From contig CAWFYK010000003.1 of assembly GCA_963820035.1 (NCBI GenBank), positions 372,001 through 436,000 on the forward strand: DNA of 64,000 nucleotides, given 5' to 3'. Below the pieces are notes generated by a model. That model searched no databases. It was not told where the DNA came from and saw only the letters and a program-made list of their open reading frames with translations. Position 1 is the stretch's first letter. Every line of letters begins with the position of its first letter. This DNA is from JAWWPG01 sp963820035. GTDB lineage: Bacteria > Actinomycetota > Actinomycetes > Propionibacteriales > Nocardioidaceae. Below are positions 23,397 to 32,419 of this stretch, in pieces. The position numbers and the translations under genes were made by a program.

Positions 23397-24038
23397 ATGG
23401 AGGGCACCACCACACCACGCGTCGAGGTTCGCCGGTCACGGCGGCGGACGCGCACGGTCTCCGCCTTCCGCGAGAACGACGCCATCGTGGTGATGATCCC
23501 GGCCCGCCTCAGCAAGGCTGAGGAGCAGGAGTGGGTCACCAAGATGGTCGAGAGAGTCACCCGCGCGGAGCGCCGCCGACGGCCCAACGACGACGAGCTG
23601 ATGCGCTTGGCAACCCGGCTGTCGGGGCGTTACCTCGACGGCCTGGCGCAGCCCCGCTCTGTCCGCTGGGTCACCAACCAGAACTACCGCTGGGGGTCCT
23701 GCACGCCTGCGGACGGCACCATCCGGATCTCCGAACGGGTCCGCGGGATGCCTGGCTACGTCGTCGACTACGTCGTGCTGCACGAGCTCGCTCACCTCCT
23801 GGTGGCCGGCCACGGTGCGGAGTTCTGGGCGTGGGTCAACCGCCATCCGCAAGCCGAGCGGGCTCGCGGCTTTCTCGACGGCGTGTCGGCGACGGCCCAC
23901 CTCGACCTCCGCGAGGACGACGACATCGACGAGCCCGGCGACGAACCCGAACCTGACGACCAGACCCACCACCGCGCCGCGGCCGAGGCCGACGTCGCGA
24001 GCCGCGACTCGATCGACGGTCAGCTGCCCCTGCTGTGA
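23397..24038 (+). CDS. YgjP/WLM-type zinc metallopeptidase (DUF45, M48-like)
   Basis: 213 residues. The signature is VLHELAHLLVAGHGAEFW (HExxH...H) preceded by NYRWGSCTPADGTIRISERV, as in the YgjP family. The N-terminus is basic (EVRRSRRRTRTVSAFREND) and the C-terminal 50 residues are acidic and disordered. Relatives are cytoplasmic metalloproteases of unknown substrate. Its stop overlaps the next gene's GTG start. Confidence 0.9.
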   Translation: MEGTTTPRVEVRRSRRRTRTVSAFRENDAIVVMIPARLSKAEEQEWVTKMVERVTRAERRRRPNDDELMRLATRLSGRYLDGLAQPRSVRWVTNQNYRWGSCTPADGTIRISERVRGMPGYVVDYVVLHELAHLLVAGHGAEFWAWVNRHPQAERARGFLDGVSATAHLDLREDDDIDEPGDEPEPDDQTHHRAAAEADVASRDSIDGQLPLL

Positions 24039-25267
24039 CAGGTGCCGACCGGACCAACGGCCGCCGAGGCGACGGCCGCCGTACGACGGGACACCGGTCG
24101 GTCGCCCGTGCTGCGCCTCCGCTGGTCGGTGCTGCGGTCGCTGTGCTGCTGCTGGCACTTGCTGGGTGCTCCGGCTCCTCCTCGTCCTCGTCGTCGAGTC
24201 CCGGCTCGGGGGCGACCAGAGCCTCTGCGGTGACGCCCAGCGACGGCTCGGCTCCGCAACCCGCGGCCGTCACCGAGACCGCCCCACCGACCGGGCCACC
24301 CGTCGGGGACGTGACGACGGTCGCCGCCCGGCTCGACGTCCCGTGGGGCATCGCCTTCCTGCCCGACGGAGCCGCGGTGGTCTCCGAGCGTGACGAGGCG
24401 AGGCTGCTGCGAGTCGCGGCGGGCGGCGACGTGACGGTGCTCGCCCACCTCCCCCAGGTGGTGCCGACCGCCGAAGGCGGGTTGCTCGGGGTGGCCGTCT
24501 CTCCGCACTACGCGACCGACCACGAGATCTACGTCTACGCGACGACCGCACAGGACAACCGCGTCCTGAGGGGGACGATCGCCCAGTTCCGGTCCGGGCA
24601 CGAGCGGCCGATCCTGACCGGCATTCCCCGCGGTGAGGTCCACGATGGCGGCCGGCTGGCGTTCGGTCCCGACGGCAAGCTCTATGTCACCACCGGCGAG
24701 ACCGGCGACGGGGCCCTCGCCCAGGACCTCCGCTCGCTCGGCGGCAAGATCCTCCGGCTCGACCCCGACGGCACGGTGCCTGCCGACAACCCGTTCCCCG
24801 GATCTCCCGTCTGGACCTACGGCCACCGCAACGTGCAGGGCATCGCCTGGGATGACCAGGGCCGCATGTGGGAGTCCGAGTTCGGCCAGGACACCTGGGA
24901 CGAGATCAACCTGATCCAGCGCGGCCACGACTACGGTTGGCCCACCGTCGAGGGAACGGGCCAGCAGCCGGGGATGACCAACCCGCGAGCCGTCTTCAGC
25001 CCCGACGTGGCGTCGCCGTCGGGGCTGGCCTTCGCCGACGGCTCGCTCTGGATGGGTGCGCTCCAGGGCCGGGCGACCTGGCGGGTGCCGGTCGGTGCCG
25101 ATGGCGCGCTCGGCCGGCCAGTCGCCGTCCGGCTGGCCGACGCCCGCACCCGCACCGTGGTGGTGGCCCCCGACGGCTCCCTGTGGGTGACGACGAGCAA
25201 CCGTGACGGCCGCGGTACGCCGCGTGCAAACGATGACGAGATCCTGTCCATCCGCCCCACACCCTGA
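24035..25267 (+). CDS. PQQ-dependent sugar dehydrogenase-like lipoprotein
   Basis: 410 residues. The GTG start overlaps the previous stop. A lipoprotein signal ends in LLALAGC, then a Ser-rich linker. The domain is a glucose/sorbosone dehydrogenase beta-propeller: WGIAFLPDGAAVVSERDE, GGLLGVAVSPHYATDHEIY, VHDGGRLAFGPDGKLYVTTG, WTYGHRNVQGIAWD and DEINLIQRGHDYGWP carry the expected PQQ/calcium-site residues (His-Asp-Gly-Gly; GHRNxQG). Predicted to oxidise aldose sugars outside the membrane with bound PQQ; the true substrate is unknown. Confidence 0.9.
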   Translation: MTGADRTNGRRGDGRRTTGHRSVARAAPPLVGAAVAVLLLALAGCSGSSSSSSSSPGSGATRASAVTPSDGSAPQPAAVTETAPPTGPPVGDVTTVAARLDVPWGIAFLPDGAAVVSERDEARLLRVAAGGDVTVLAHLPQVVPTAEGGLLGVAVSPHYATDHEIYVYATTAQDNRVLRGTIAQFRSGHERPILTGIPRGEVHDGGRLAFGPDGKLYVTTGETGDGALAQDLRSLGGKILRLDPDGTVPADNPFPGSPVWTYGHRNVQGIAWDDQGRMWESEFGQDTWDEINLIQRGHDYGWPTVEGTGQQPGMTNPRAVFSPDVASPSGLAFADGSLWMGALQGRATWRVPVGADGALGRPVAVRLADARTRTVVVAPDGSLWVTTSNRDGRGTPRANDDEILSIRPTP

Positions 25268-25499
25268 CTGGTGGAATAGACCATTTAGGTCTCTATGTGG
25301 CTTTCTCTGAGCGTAAAACCCTCCTCGCCAAGCGGGAATGGCGGCGCCTCTTAGGAACCTGGCGCAGGCTCACGTATGGTGGCGCCGTGCCGGCATCCCT
25401 GCCTGCAACAAATCCGGGGCTCACCAGAGCACCCGACGACCGAGATGACGCGGTCGGTGGTGTCACCATCGAGCGCCCGTATCCCTAGAGGAGGCTCTC
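25268..25499. other. Intergenic region upstream of DUF5679-like gene
   Basis: No gene is seen. A short imperfect dyad near 25277-25293 (AGACCATTTAGGTCT) lies just after the sugar dehydrogenase stop and may terminate or regulate. A ribosome site GAGGAGG sits at 25489-25495 for the gene at 25500. Confidence 0.4.
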
Positions 25500-25658
25500 A
25501 TGGCGGAGACCTGGAGCGGCGAGTTCTACTGCGTGAAATGCAAGGCAAAGCGCGAAGCGAGCGGTGAGGTTCGCGTCAACGACAAGGGCACCCGCATGGC
25601 CAAGGCCGTGTGCCCCGTCTGCGGCACCAACCTCAACCGGATCCTCGGCAAGGCCTGA
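25500..25658 (+). CDS. Small zinc-ribbon protein (DUF5679-like)
   Basis: 52 residues after a strong GAGGAGG. Two CxxC pairs (FYCVKCKAKREA and VCPVCGTNLNRILGK) form a zinc ribbon separated by a basic stretch. Such short proteins are abundant in actinobacteria; a nucleic-acid or ribosome-related role is guessed, not shown. The gene is transcribed alone and converges on the response-regulator operon. Confidence 0.85.
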   Translation: MAETWSGEFYCVKCKAKREASGEVRVNDKGTRMAKAVCPVCGTNLNRILGKA

Positions 25659-25751
25659 CGCACGACGCCGCCACGAGGTGGGCCGGAATCCCGCGCCCGC
25701 CCCGTGGCGGCGAGCAACGACTCGAGCGCCGGTGACGCGTCCGGTCCCCCA

Positions 25752-26123
25752 TCAGCCGACCAAGGCGGCGATGGCGAACACGTCGAGGTCCTCCTTCTGC
25801 AGGAAGCCGGAGGCACCGCACTCCCCGAGGTCGGCCCGCAAGGTGCTTCGACGCTGGCTCGAGACCAGCACCACCTTCGTGCTCGGGGCAGCGGCCGTGA
25901 TCTGACGAGTCGCCTCGAGACCGTCGATCCCGGGCAGCCCGACGTCCATCACCACCACGTCCGGCACCAGCCGCGCGGCCATCTCGACCGCATCCTCACC
26001 GGTAGCAGCCTCGCCGACGACGAGGAATTCGCCGTCGAGCACCGCCCTCGCGACGGCTCGAAACGCCTGATGGTCGTCCACGATCAGCATGCGGGGCGGC
26101 GACCCGAGCACGTCCGGCGTCAC
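25752..26123 (-). CDS. Single-domain response regulator (REC only)
   Basis: 123 residues comprising only a receiver domain: acidic pair in MLIVDDHQAF, phospho-acceptor in DVVVMDVGLPG, switch residues in VVLVSSQ and Lys in FLQKED. It has no DNA-binding domain. Its GTG start overlaps the stop of the LuxR-type regulator (GTGA). It may act as a phosphate sink or allosteric partner for the two histidine kinases upstream in the operon. Confidence 0.88.
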   Translation of the reverse strand: MTPDVLGSPPRMLIVDDHQAFRAVARAVLDGEFLVVGEAATGEDAVEMAARLVPDVVVMDVGLPGIDGLEATRQITAAAPSTKVVLVSSQRRSTLRADLGECGASGFLQKEDLDVFAIAALVG

Positions 26124-26788
26124 GTCGGGTCCCCGGACAGGTAGAGCAGCACCGCGCGCACCCGCGGGTGCGCCTCGTCGTCATACCCCACTCCCAGCTT
26201 GGAGAAGATCGAGTTGATGTGCTTCTCGACCGCCCGTTGGGTGATGAAGAGCGAAGCCGCGATGGCTCCGTTGTTGCGACCCTGCGCCATCGCACCGAGC
26301 ACCTCGAGCTCACGGCTGCTGAGCCGACCCAGGTCGGCGTCTCCCTGCCGGCTGCGGGTCCGCACCAGGGCCTCGACGACCTTGGGATCCATCACGGAGC
26401 CACCGGCGGCGACGGTGCGGAGCGCCGCGACGAGCTCGTCGACGTCGGCCACCCGCTCCTTCAGCAGGTAGCCACGCCCCTCCGTGCCCTGCCTCAGCAG
26501 GGTTCGGACATAGCCCGGATCGACGTACTGGCTGAGCAGCACCACGCCGGTGTCGGGGTGGTGCCGTCGGCAGTACTCGGCCGCCTGGACTCCCTCGTCG
26601 CTGCGACCGGGCGGCATCCGGATGTCGGTAAGGACGACGTCGGGACCGTGTTCGTCGATCGCAGCAGTGAGAGACGGCAGGTCGGAACAGGTGGCCAGGA
26701 GCTCGATCCCGTCCGCCGAGAGGATCAACGTGCGCAGCCCCTCGCGCAGCAGGGCGTGGTCCTCGGCGACGACGACACGAAGAGTCAC
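26120..26788 (-). CDS. NarL/LuxR-family response regulator
   Basis: 222 residues. The receiver domain (VVVAEDHALLREGL; phospho-Asp in DVVLTDIRMPPG; Lys in GYLLKERV) is joined to a LuxR-type helix-turn-helix (LSSRELEVLGAMAQGRNN, then AVEKHINSIFSKLGV). It is encoded directly downstream of and overlapping the second kinase (start 26788 against kinase stop 26785), so it should be the main output of the system. Target genes unknown; the secreted protein at 30474 is a candidate. Confidence 0.93.
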   Translation of the reverse strand: MTLRVVVAEDHALLREGLRTLILSADGIELLATCSDLPSLTAAIDEHGPDVVLTDIRMPPGRSDEGVQAAEYCRRHHPDTGVVLLSQYVDPGYVRTLLRQGTEGRGYLLKERVADVDELVAALRTVAAGGSVMDPKVVEALVRTRSRQGDADLGRLSSRELEVLGAMAQGRNNGAIAASLFITQRAVEKHINSIFSKLGVGYDDEAHPRVRAVLLYLSGDPT

Positions 26789-28062
26789 ACCGACTCCGAT
26801 CCTCGGGCGATCATCGATGTCAGCGCATCGGCCTGCGCGATGACAGCCGGAAGTGTCGCACCTGCGACCGGGATCGTGCCGTGTACGTCGACCCGCTCGG
26901 CCGCCGACGACATGGTCAGGTCACCGCCGAGCGCCTCGACTCGGTCGCGGACGAGCTGCTCCACGGCGGTGGACGGTGGGGTCTCGCCGGAGACCAGGAA
27001 GGTCAGCCGCGAGTCGTCGCCGCCGAGCTCGACGCTGACCCGGCCGGTCGCGTCGAGGTCGTCGACCAGGGCGGCGCAGCAGAAGTAGATGCCCGACTCG
27101 ACCGCGGGCGGGTAGCGTACCGTTCCGGTTCCCACCGAGTCGTGGACCACCACGGTCGCGGAGGTCCGGTCGAGCTGCCCCTCGAGGGCTGCGGCGACAC
27201 CGCGCTCCGCCAGCACCGGCGGGAACACCCCGGCGGCCAGGTCACGGAGAGCCTCGAGGCAGGCGAGCGCCTCGACCTCCGCTGCCCCGAACGCCGTCGG
27301 CGAGCCGCCAGCCGTCGCGACCAGCTGGTCGTCGGCCGCGTCCAGGCGCGTCAGCACGCGCCTCGCCACCGCCGCGACGAAGCGCTCCCGCTGATGGAAA
27401 CCCGTGTGCAGCAACCGCTCGCGAGACCTCCGGACGCTCTCCGTCAACGCCATCGTCTGAGCCAGCCGCCGACGGAGCTCGAGCGTGAGCCGGACGTTCG
27501 ACAAGGCGAGGCCGGCGGGACCTGCCAATCGGGCCAACAGCTCGCGGTCGGTGTCACGAAGCTCGTCGGCGGCACCGGCAACCTCGATCCTGCCGACCCG
27601 CTCGCCGTCGTAGTCCAGGTTGAGACTGACACCTTCCGTCGTGGTCTCGGGTGCCTCGGGGGGCCACGTCTCGTGCCGCTCCTCCCCATCAGCGAGCCAC
27701 AGCCGCACGCCACCGCGTGAAGAATGCGTCGCCTGCACTGCGGCTCGTGCCAGGTGCGGCAACACGTCGTCGACCGCCAGGGTGTCGGAGATGCGCTGCA
27801 CGAAGCTCGCGAGCACGGCGTAGGGGTCGCCTTCACGACCGTAGGCGGCACGGTCGGCCAACCGCTCGAGCGGCGGTCGCACCAGCGGGATCACCACAGC
27901 GATCACGACAGCGCCTCCGACCCAGTCCCAGGTGCCCGCCGGTGACCCGCCGATCGCGAGTGCGAGCCCCTCGATCAGCGCGACGACGGCCACTACGCAG
28001 CAGACCAGGCCGGTGACGAGGACAATTCCGCGAACCAGCCCGGCGGGCAGTCGTGCGTTCAT
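26785..28062 (-). CDS. Degenerate sensor-kinase-like protein
   Basis: 425 residues from ATG 28062, overlapping the upstream kinase stop (ATGA). Two N-terminal spans (VRGIVLVTGLVCCVVAVVAL; VGGAVVIAVVIPLVRP), a GAF-like middle (DDVLPHLARAAVQATHSS ... LLARLAGPAGLALSNVRL) and a C-terminal part in the position of DHp/HATPase. The expected H-box (ERDIHDGAQQ in its neighbour) is replaced by HTGFHQRERFVAA, and the N-box (EALQNSAKHA) by AALVDDLDATG; G-boxes are not obvious. It is probably a non-catalytic partner of the kinase encoded just upstream. Confidence 0.8.
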   Translation of the reverse strand: MNARLPAGLVRGIVLVTGLVCCVVAVVALIEGLALAIGGSPAGTWDWVGGAVVIAVVIPLVRPPLERLADRAAYGREGDPYAVLASFVQRISDTLAVDDVLPHLARAAVQATHSSRGGVRLWLADGEERHETWPPEAPETTTEGVSLNLDYDGERVGRIEVAGAADELRDTDRELLARLAGPAGLALSNVRLTLELRRRLAQTMALTESVRRSRERLLHTGFHQRERFVAAVARRVLTRLDAADDQLVATAGGSPTAFGAAEVEALACLEALRDLAAGVFPPVLAERGVAAALEGQLDRTSATVVVHDSVGTGTVRYPPAVESGIYFCCAALVDDLDATGRVSVELGGDDSRLTFLVSGETPPSTAVEQLVRDRVEALGGDLTMSSAAERVDVHGTIPVAGATLPAVIAQADALTSMIARGSESV

Positions 28063-30266
28063 CGGACCACCCCGTTCGCCGAGGTGGCCGACGACAGCGG
28101 GACCCGACAGACGGTCGTCGTACCGGCGCCGGGAGACGAGTCGACCGAGACCGAGCCGCCCAGCACGACGGTCCGCTCGAGGAGGTTCGTGAGGCCGGAC
28201 CCGGCCGGGTGCCGAGCCGGGTCGAACCCGACGCCGTCGTCGCGCACCTGGAGGACGACCTCGTCGTCGGCTCGGTCCACGCGTACGACGACGTTGCGCG
28301 CCTTGGCGTGCTTGGCGCTGTTTTGGAGAGCCTCCAGGCAGCAGAAGTAGACGGCGGCTTCCGTCTCGGCGGGCAACCGATCGGCGAGACGACACTCGAT
28401 GTCGACCGCGAGCCCGGCGCGGCGGGCGGTGGTGGCGGCTCCCTCAAGAGCCACGGGCAGGCCGCTGTCGACGAGCACCGCTGGGCCGCCGCCCCTGCAG
28501 AGCTCCTCGATCGTCGCTCGAGCGCTCGCCACGAAACCGCGCAGCGTCGGCACCGCCTGCACCGCCTTCTCGGGCGCTGCCCGAGCGAGCGCACGGATCT
28601 GGATCACCGTGGCGACGAGCTCCTGTTGCGCACCGTCATGGATGTCCCGCTCCAGCCGCTGGCGCTCGGCGTCCTGGGCGGCGACGAGCAGCTGGCGCGA
28701 CGTCACCAGCTCCGCGGCCTGCGCCGTGACCCGGGTGATCTCCCGAGCCAGCTCGGTGGTCAGCCTGGCGTTCGCGACCAACAGACCGGCGTGGCCGGCC
28801 AGGTCCCGGATCAAAGCTGCCTCGGCCGACGGCATCGACACCCTCGGCGGAAGTGTCACCGCAAGGACGGCGAGCAGCCTGCCGTCGTGCACGACGGGGA
28901 CACAGGTGCGGTCAGGCAGAGCGGCGGAGCAGTCCGTCAAGGTGCCGCTCTCGAGCCCGATGGTGGGGAGAACGGTCGGCTCGTCAGGTGCGGCGGCGGC
29001 CAGCACGAGCTGACCTTCGGTCAGCAGCCAGACCTGAGCCGAGGTGCACCGGGTGCCCGCGACCACGAGGGCGGCCAGCTCCCCCAGCTCGTTCGTCGAG
29101 GTCGAGGCTGTCAGCCGGTCGGCCAGGGCGCGCATGCTCTCCCGCGGCGTCAGCATCGTCCCGAACACCAACCGGTTGGCGAGCTCGCGACATCGTTGTC
29201 TGGCCGGCTCTACCACCAGCGCGACAACGGTCAACGCGACCACCGTCGACCACACCTGGTCCTGGAACAGCCAGCCCGTGAGAGCGAGCGCGACGGCGTA
29301 GACGACAACGACCACACCAGCGAGGAGTGCGTAGAGCAGGGTCCGGCTGATGACCAGGTCGATGTCCCACAACCGGTAGCGCAGGATGGCCACGAAGAGC
29401 ATGACCGGCACGACGGCGAAGACCGCCGGGAACGCCGCCTGCACGGCGTCGGCGAAGGTCTCGGCGTCGGCGGCCGTCGGCCCGCCCATGCGCACCACAG
29501 CATGAGCGCCCAGCCAGAGCAGGGCCGCGCCGAATGCGGGGACGAGGGCGATCCGCAAAAGGCGGGACTGCTGCCGCACGACGGACGCCGACCCGGCCGC
29601 CCGCAGGTGGATCGTCTGTGCCGTGATGCCGACGACGGGAACCAGGATCCCGAAGAAGGCGACGAAGAACGGCGGATGCGAGACGAAGCTGCTTCGGTAA
29701 CACACCCAGGTGATCACCGCCGTACTCACGACCAGGCCGACCCACACGCCGTGGCGACGATCCGCTCCCAACACGGGCAGCCGCCCATCGGGGAACAGCA
29801 GCACCGCCCACAGATAGGCGACCCCCGACACGATGTGGAACGTGAAGTGCACGGCGGTGACGAGCGGAGCGTGCTCGAGCAGATGGAAGACCACATGGCT
29901 GGCCTCGTTGAAGGTCGCGGCTGTGCCGATGAAGGCGAGGGCCAGCAGCCGCGGTACGACGCCGTCGGGGCGCCGCCAGGTGATCAGCACTCCGAGCGCC
30001 AGGTTGAGAACGCTGAACAGGTATTGCACCGCCACCCAGCCACCGCTCGGCAGCATCGAGCGGTTCGTCAGGATCGAGTGAGCCAGCCCGGAGAACGGAC
30101 CGTTTCCGTCGGCAGCCGAGGTGAGGTCATCGGTGAGCGCGGGGACGGCGAACGCGATCGACGGCACCAGCCCGAGGACCAACCACAGCAGCAGTCCACC
30201 CAGGTAGCACGTGAAGAAGACGTAGTAGGCGCGCGTCGGCCATGGCGAGCGCGTCGTCGCCGTCAC
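28059..30266 (-). CDS. Membrane sensor histidine kinase (HisKA_3)
   Basis: 735 residues, GTG start. About ten N-terminal membrane spans (to about residue 340), a GAF-like region, then the H-box ERDIHDGAQQELVATV (His near residue 540) and a HATPase with N-box (CCLEALQNSAKHA), and G-boxes (VRDDGVGFDP; GSGLTNLLERTVVLGG). It should autophosphorylate and pass phosphate to the NarL-type regulator. It is first in a four-gene operon: kinase, degenerate kinase, regulator, REC-only protein. Confidence 0.92.
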   Translation of the reverse strand: MTATTRSPWPTRAYYVFFTCYLGGLLLWLVLGLVPSIAFAVPALTDDLTSAADGNGPFSGLAHSILTNRSMLPSGGWVAVQYLFSVLNLALGVLITWRRPDGVVPRLLALAFIGTAATFNEASHVVFHLLEHAPLVTAVHFTFHIVSGVAYLWAVLLFPDGRLPVLGADRRHGVWVGLVVSTAVITWVCYRSSFVSHPPFFVAFFGILVPVVGITAQTIHLRAAGSASVVRQQSRLLRIALVPAFGAALLWLGAHAVVRMGGPTAADAETFADAVQAAFPAVFAVVPVMLFVAILRYRLWDIDLVISRTLLYALLAGVVVVVYAVALALTGWLFQDQVWSTVVALTVVALVVEPARQRCRELANRLVFGTMLTPRESMRALADRLTASTSTNELGELAALVVAGTRCTSAQVWLLTEGQLVLAAAAPDEPTVLPTIGLESGTLTDCSAALPDRTCVPVVHDGRLLAVLAVTLPPRVSMPSAEAALIRDLAGHAGLLVANARLTTELAREITRVTAQAAELVTSRQLLVAAQDAERQRLERDIHDGAQQELVATVIQIRALARAAPEKAVQAVPTLRGFVASARATIEELCRGGGPAVLVDSGLPVALEGAATTARRAGLAVDIECRLADRLPAETEAAVYFCCLEALQNSAKHAKARNVVVRVDRADDEVVLQVRDDGVGFDPARHPAGSGLTNLLERTVVLGGSVSVDSSPGAGTTTVCRVPLSSATSANGVVR

Positions 30267-30348
30267 CGGCGGTCCGAAGCCGGACCGGTCGAGGTCTCAC
30301 CCATGGCGGTCTTGATCCTACGACCGCGTGACCGAGATGTCGGCTCTA

Positions 30349-30380
30349 TCGCGGAGGTGGTGCAGGCACCACCTCCGCGA
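30349..30380. repeat. 32-bp near-perfect palindrome between divergent genes
   Basis: Arms TCGCGGAGGTGGTGC and GCACCACCTCCGCGA are exact complements with only AG between them. It lies 82 bp from the kinase start and 93 bp from the secreted-protein start on opposite strands. A large dimeric regulator operator is likely; no T-run follows. Confidence 0.75.
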
Positions 30381-30473
30381 GAGGCATGGCCACACCGTCG
30401 ATCGGCCCGGGGCTCGCGAGCACGATTGTCCTATGCCGACAACGGGTCGGCCACCACAGAAAAGGAAACCATC

Positions 30474-31046
30474 ATGACCATCTCCACCACCGCCCGCCGT
30501 ACCGTCCTCGCCGTCGCCGCCACCAGCAGCCTGCTCGCCGGCGCAGCCGCCCTCTCCGGCTCGGCGTCCGCCTCCCCGGTCAGCCCCAACGGCTACGTCA
30601 CGGTCCAGACCTGCACAAGTCTCGCCGGCACCGTCCAGCTCACGCCCGGACTCCGGGTCAAGGCCCATGCCGAGTCGGCCGTCGTCACCGGCACGCTCGA
30701 CGGGTGCAGCGCCTACGGTCAGGCTCAGCCCGGCCAGGGCACGTTCACGGCGATCGTCTCCGGCACCGCGTCGAAGTCCAGCGGCCAGCTGTCCGGCACG
30801 TTCACGGCGAACTGGCCGGCGTCCTCGGGCCTCAACCCGTCGAACGGCACCATCACGGTGAACACGACGAGCCAGGGGATCTACAGCATCGGCGGCTCGG
30901 TCACGGGCGGCGCCTGGACCGGCAGCTCGCTCTCGAGCGGCTACGTCGTCACGGGCACCCAGGGCGCCGGCACCAAGAGGCACCCGATCACCGAGCAGAC
31001 CTTCGTCAACACCGCGCCGTTCAACCTGAGCCGCAACAACGGCTGA
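30474..31046 (+). CDS. Secreted protein of unknown function
   Basis: 190 residues with an AAAGGAAACC ribosome site. A clear Sec signal peptide (RRTVLAVAATSSLLAGAAAL, cleavage likely after ASA) precedes a mature part rich in Thr, Ser and Gly with two cysteines (VQTCTSLAGTVQL; LDGCSAYGQAQ), consistent with one disulfide. Beta-rich; no family recognised. It is divergent from the sensor-kinase operon across a large palindrome, and may be its target. Confidence 0.8.
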   Translation: MTISTTARRTVLAVAATSSLLAGAAALSGSASASPVSPNGYVTVQTCTSLAGTVQLTPGLRVKAHAESAVVTGTLDGCSAYGQAQPGQGTFTAIVSGTASKSSGQLSGTFTANWPASSGLNPSNGTITVNTTSQGIYSIGGSVTGGAWTGSSLSSGYVVTGTQGAGTKRHPITEQTFVNTAPFNLSRNNG

Positions 31047-31103
31047 CCCAGCCGCACAACCCCACCCCTCGCACCACGCGGTCCGCACCACTCAACCGAG
31101 CCC

Positions 31104-31155
31104 GCACCACGGACCACGGACCACGCACCACGCACCACGCACCACGCACCACGCA
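31104..31155. repeat. 7-bp microsatellite (CCACGCA)n
   Basis: The run consists of ACCACGC/ACCACGG units with a 7-bp period, seven copies, ending before the 22-bp array. It is non-coding in any supported frame and prone to slippage. Confidence 0.8.
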
Positions 31156-31234
31156 AACCCAACCGCACCACCCCCGCCGACCCTGGCCGCTCCTTCCGGA
31201 GCCGCCAGGGTCGGCCGTCGTTCCACCCTCGACG

Positions 31235-31388
31235 ATCCGAGAGTTCCGGCACCACCATCCGAGACTTCCGGCACCACCATCCGAGACTTCCGGCACCACC
31301 ATCCGAGACTTCCGGCACCACCATCCGAGACTTCCGGCACCACCATCCGAGACTTCCGGCACCACCATCCGAGAGTTCCGGTACGACG
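31235..31388 (+). repeat. 22-bp tandem array 1 (seven units)
   Basis: Units of ATCCGAGACTTCCGGCACCA plus CC start at 31235, 31257, 31279, 31301, 31323, 31345 and 31367. The five inner units are identical; the first and last have GAGAGTT in place of GAGACTT, and the last diverges after CCGG. The reverse complement of the same unit forms array 2 at 33855. Confidence 0.95.
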
Positions 31389-31525
31389 GCCCGGAGGTTC
31401 TCCTCAGAGCCCGCGACCGTGGAGGGCACCCCTGTGGATGACCGTCAGCCGATGTCACCGATGTTTGGCAGGGTGGTAGGCATCGCGTCCGCGCCAGGAT
31501 CGCCGGCGCCACGGGAGGAGGCCAG

Positions 31526-32419
31526 ATGCGACCGATGCTGCGACCGGGTATGCATGTACTGCGCCGTGACGTGCGGACCCTCCAGCTCGGGCTCGAGTGG
31601 CCGGGGATCGCCGCGGTTCACGACGTGCCCGCCGTACGGGCCGTGCTCGAGGCGGTCGACGGATATCGCGACGTCTCCGGGGTGCTGCTAGCGGCCGAGG
31701 CGAAAGGAGTGCCTGCGGTCGAGGCACGCGAAGCGTTGGACGCCCTGACCGCGGCGGGCGCCCTCGTCGACCAGTCGTTCGTACGGCCGGCGGGGGTGGA
31801 TGACGCGACCTGGTCCGCCATGTGGCTGCTCGCCGGTCCGCTGCGCACCGCCGAGGACGTCCTCCGCTCCCGCGGGAAGACTCATGCCTGCATCACGGGG
31901 TCGGGCCGGATCGCCGAGCTCATCGAGAACCTCCTCGCAGCCGAGCAGGTCCCGCTGACCAGCGATCCTGCCGACGCCACGCTGATGATCGTCGTGGCCG
32001 ACCAGGAGCCACCGCGCTCCGACGCCGACGACGCCATGCGCCGAGGCGTGCCCTTCCTCTGCGTCGGCGTTCGCGAGCTCGTCGGACTGGTCGGGCCATT
32101 CGTGCTGCCGGGACGCACCGCCTGCCTTCGATGCATCGACCTGAGCTGGTCGCAGCATGACCCGTGCTGGACGACCTTGATCGAGTCGGCGCGAGCCAGG
32201 CCGGCTGTCCGGACGGCCTGCCCGCCGACCCTCGCCGCCATGGTCTCCAGCTACGCAGCTCAGGAGGTGGTGGTGTGGGCGAGTGGCGCGATGCCGGCCT
32301 CATGCGGCAGTCTCGTCGAGATTCCCCATGGTCTGGGCGCGGTTCAGACCATCCCATTTCACCCTCAGCCCGTGTGCGGCTGTGGATGGGGCCAACGGCA
32401 CGAGACAATAGGGGCATGA
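31526..32419 (+). CDS. ThiF/TOMM leader-binding-like protein
   Basis: 297 residues. After an N-terminal wHTH-like region (GVLLAAEAKGVPAVEAREAL), the centre resembles an E1/ThiF Rossmann fold without the ATP-loop (HACITGSGRIAELIENLLAAEQVPL; ATLMIVVADQEP). The C-terminal half has ACLRCIDLSWSQHDPCW and VCGCGWGQ, zinc cysteines in the CxxC...CxC pattern of this group. Annotators often call such proteins TOMM precursor leader-binding, yet there is no YcaO or precursor gene here. It overlaps the AarF kinase start (ATGA). The order matches Rv3196-Rv3197 of M. tuberculosis (from memory). Confidence 0.7.
   Translation: MRPMLRPGMHVLRRDVRTLQLGLEWPGIAAVHDVPAVRAVLEAVDGYRDVSGVLLAAEAKGVPAVEAREALDALTAAGALVDQSFVRPAGVDDATWSAMWLLAGPLRTAEDVLRSRGKTHACITGSGRIAELIENLLAAEQVPLTSDPADATLMIVVADQEPPRSDADDAMRRGVPFLCVGVRELVGLVGPFVLPGRTACLRCIDLSWSQHDPCWTTLIESARARPAVRTACPPTLAAMVSSYAAQEVVVWASGAMPASCGSLVEIPHGLGAVQTIPFHPQPVCGCGWGQRHETIGA

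Noticed and set aside
28053..30473. Very long plus-strand frame running antisense across the sensor kinase into the secreted protein
   Set aside because: The real gene is only its last 191 codons (ATG 30474); the upstream part is the complement of the kinase.
31235..31388. CRISPR array
   Set aside because: The 22-bp units are contiguous with no spacers and no cas genes are present.
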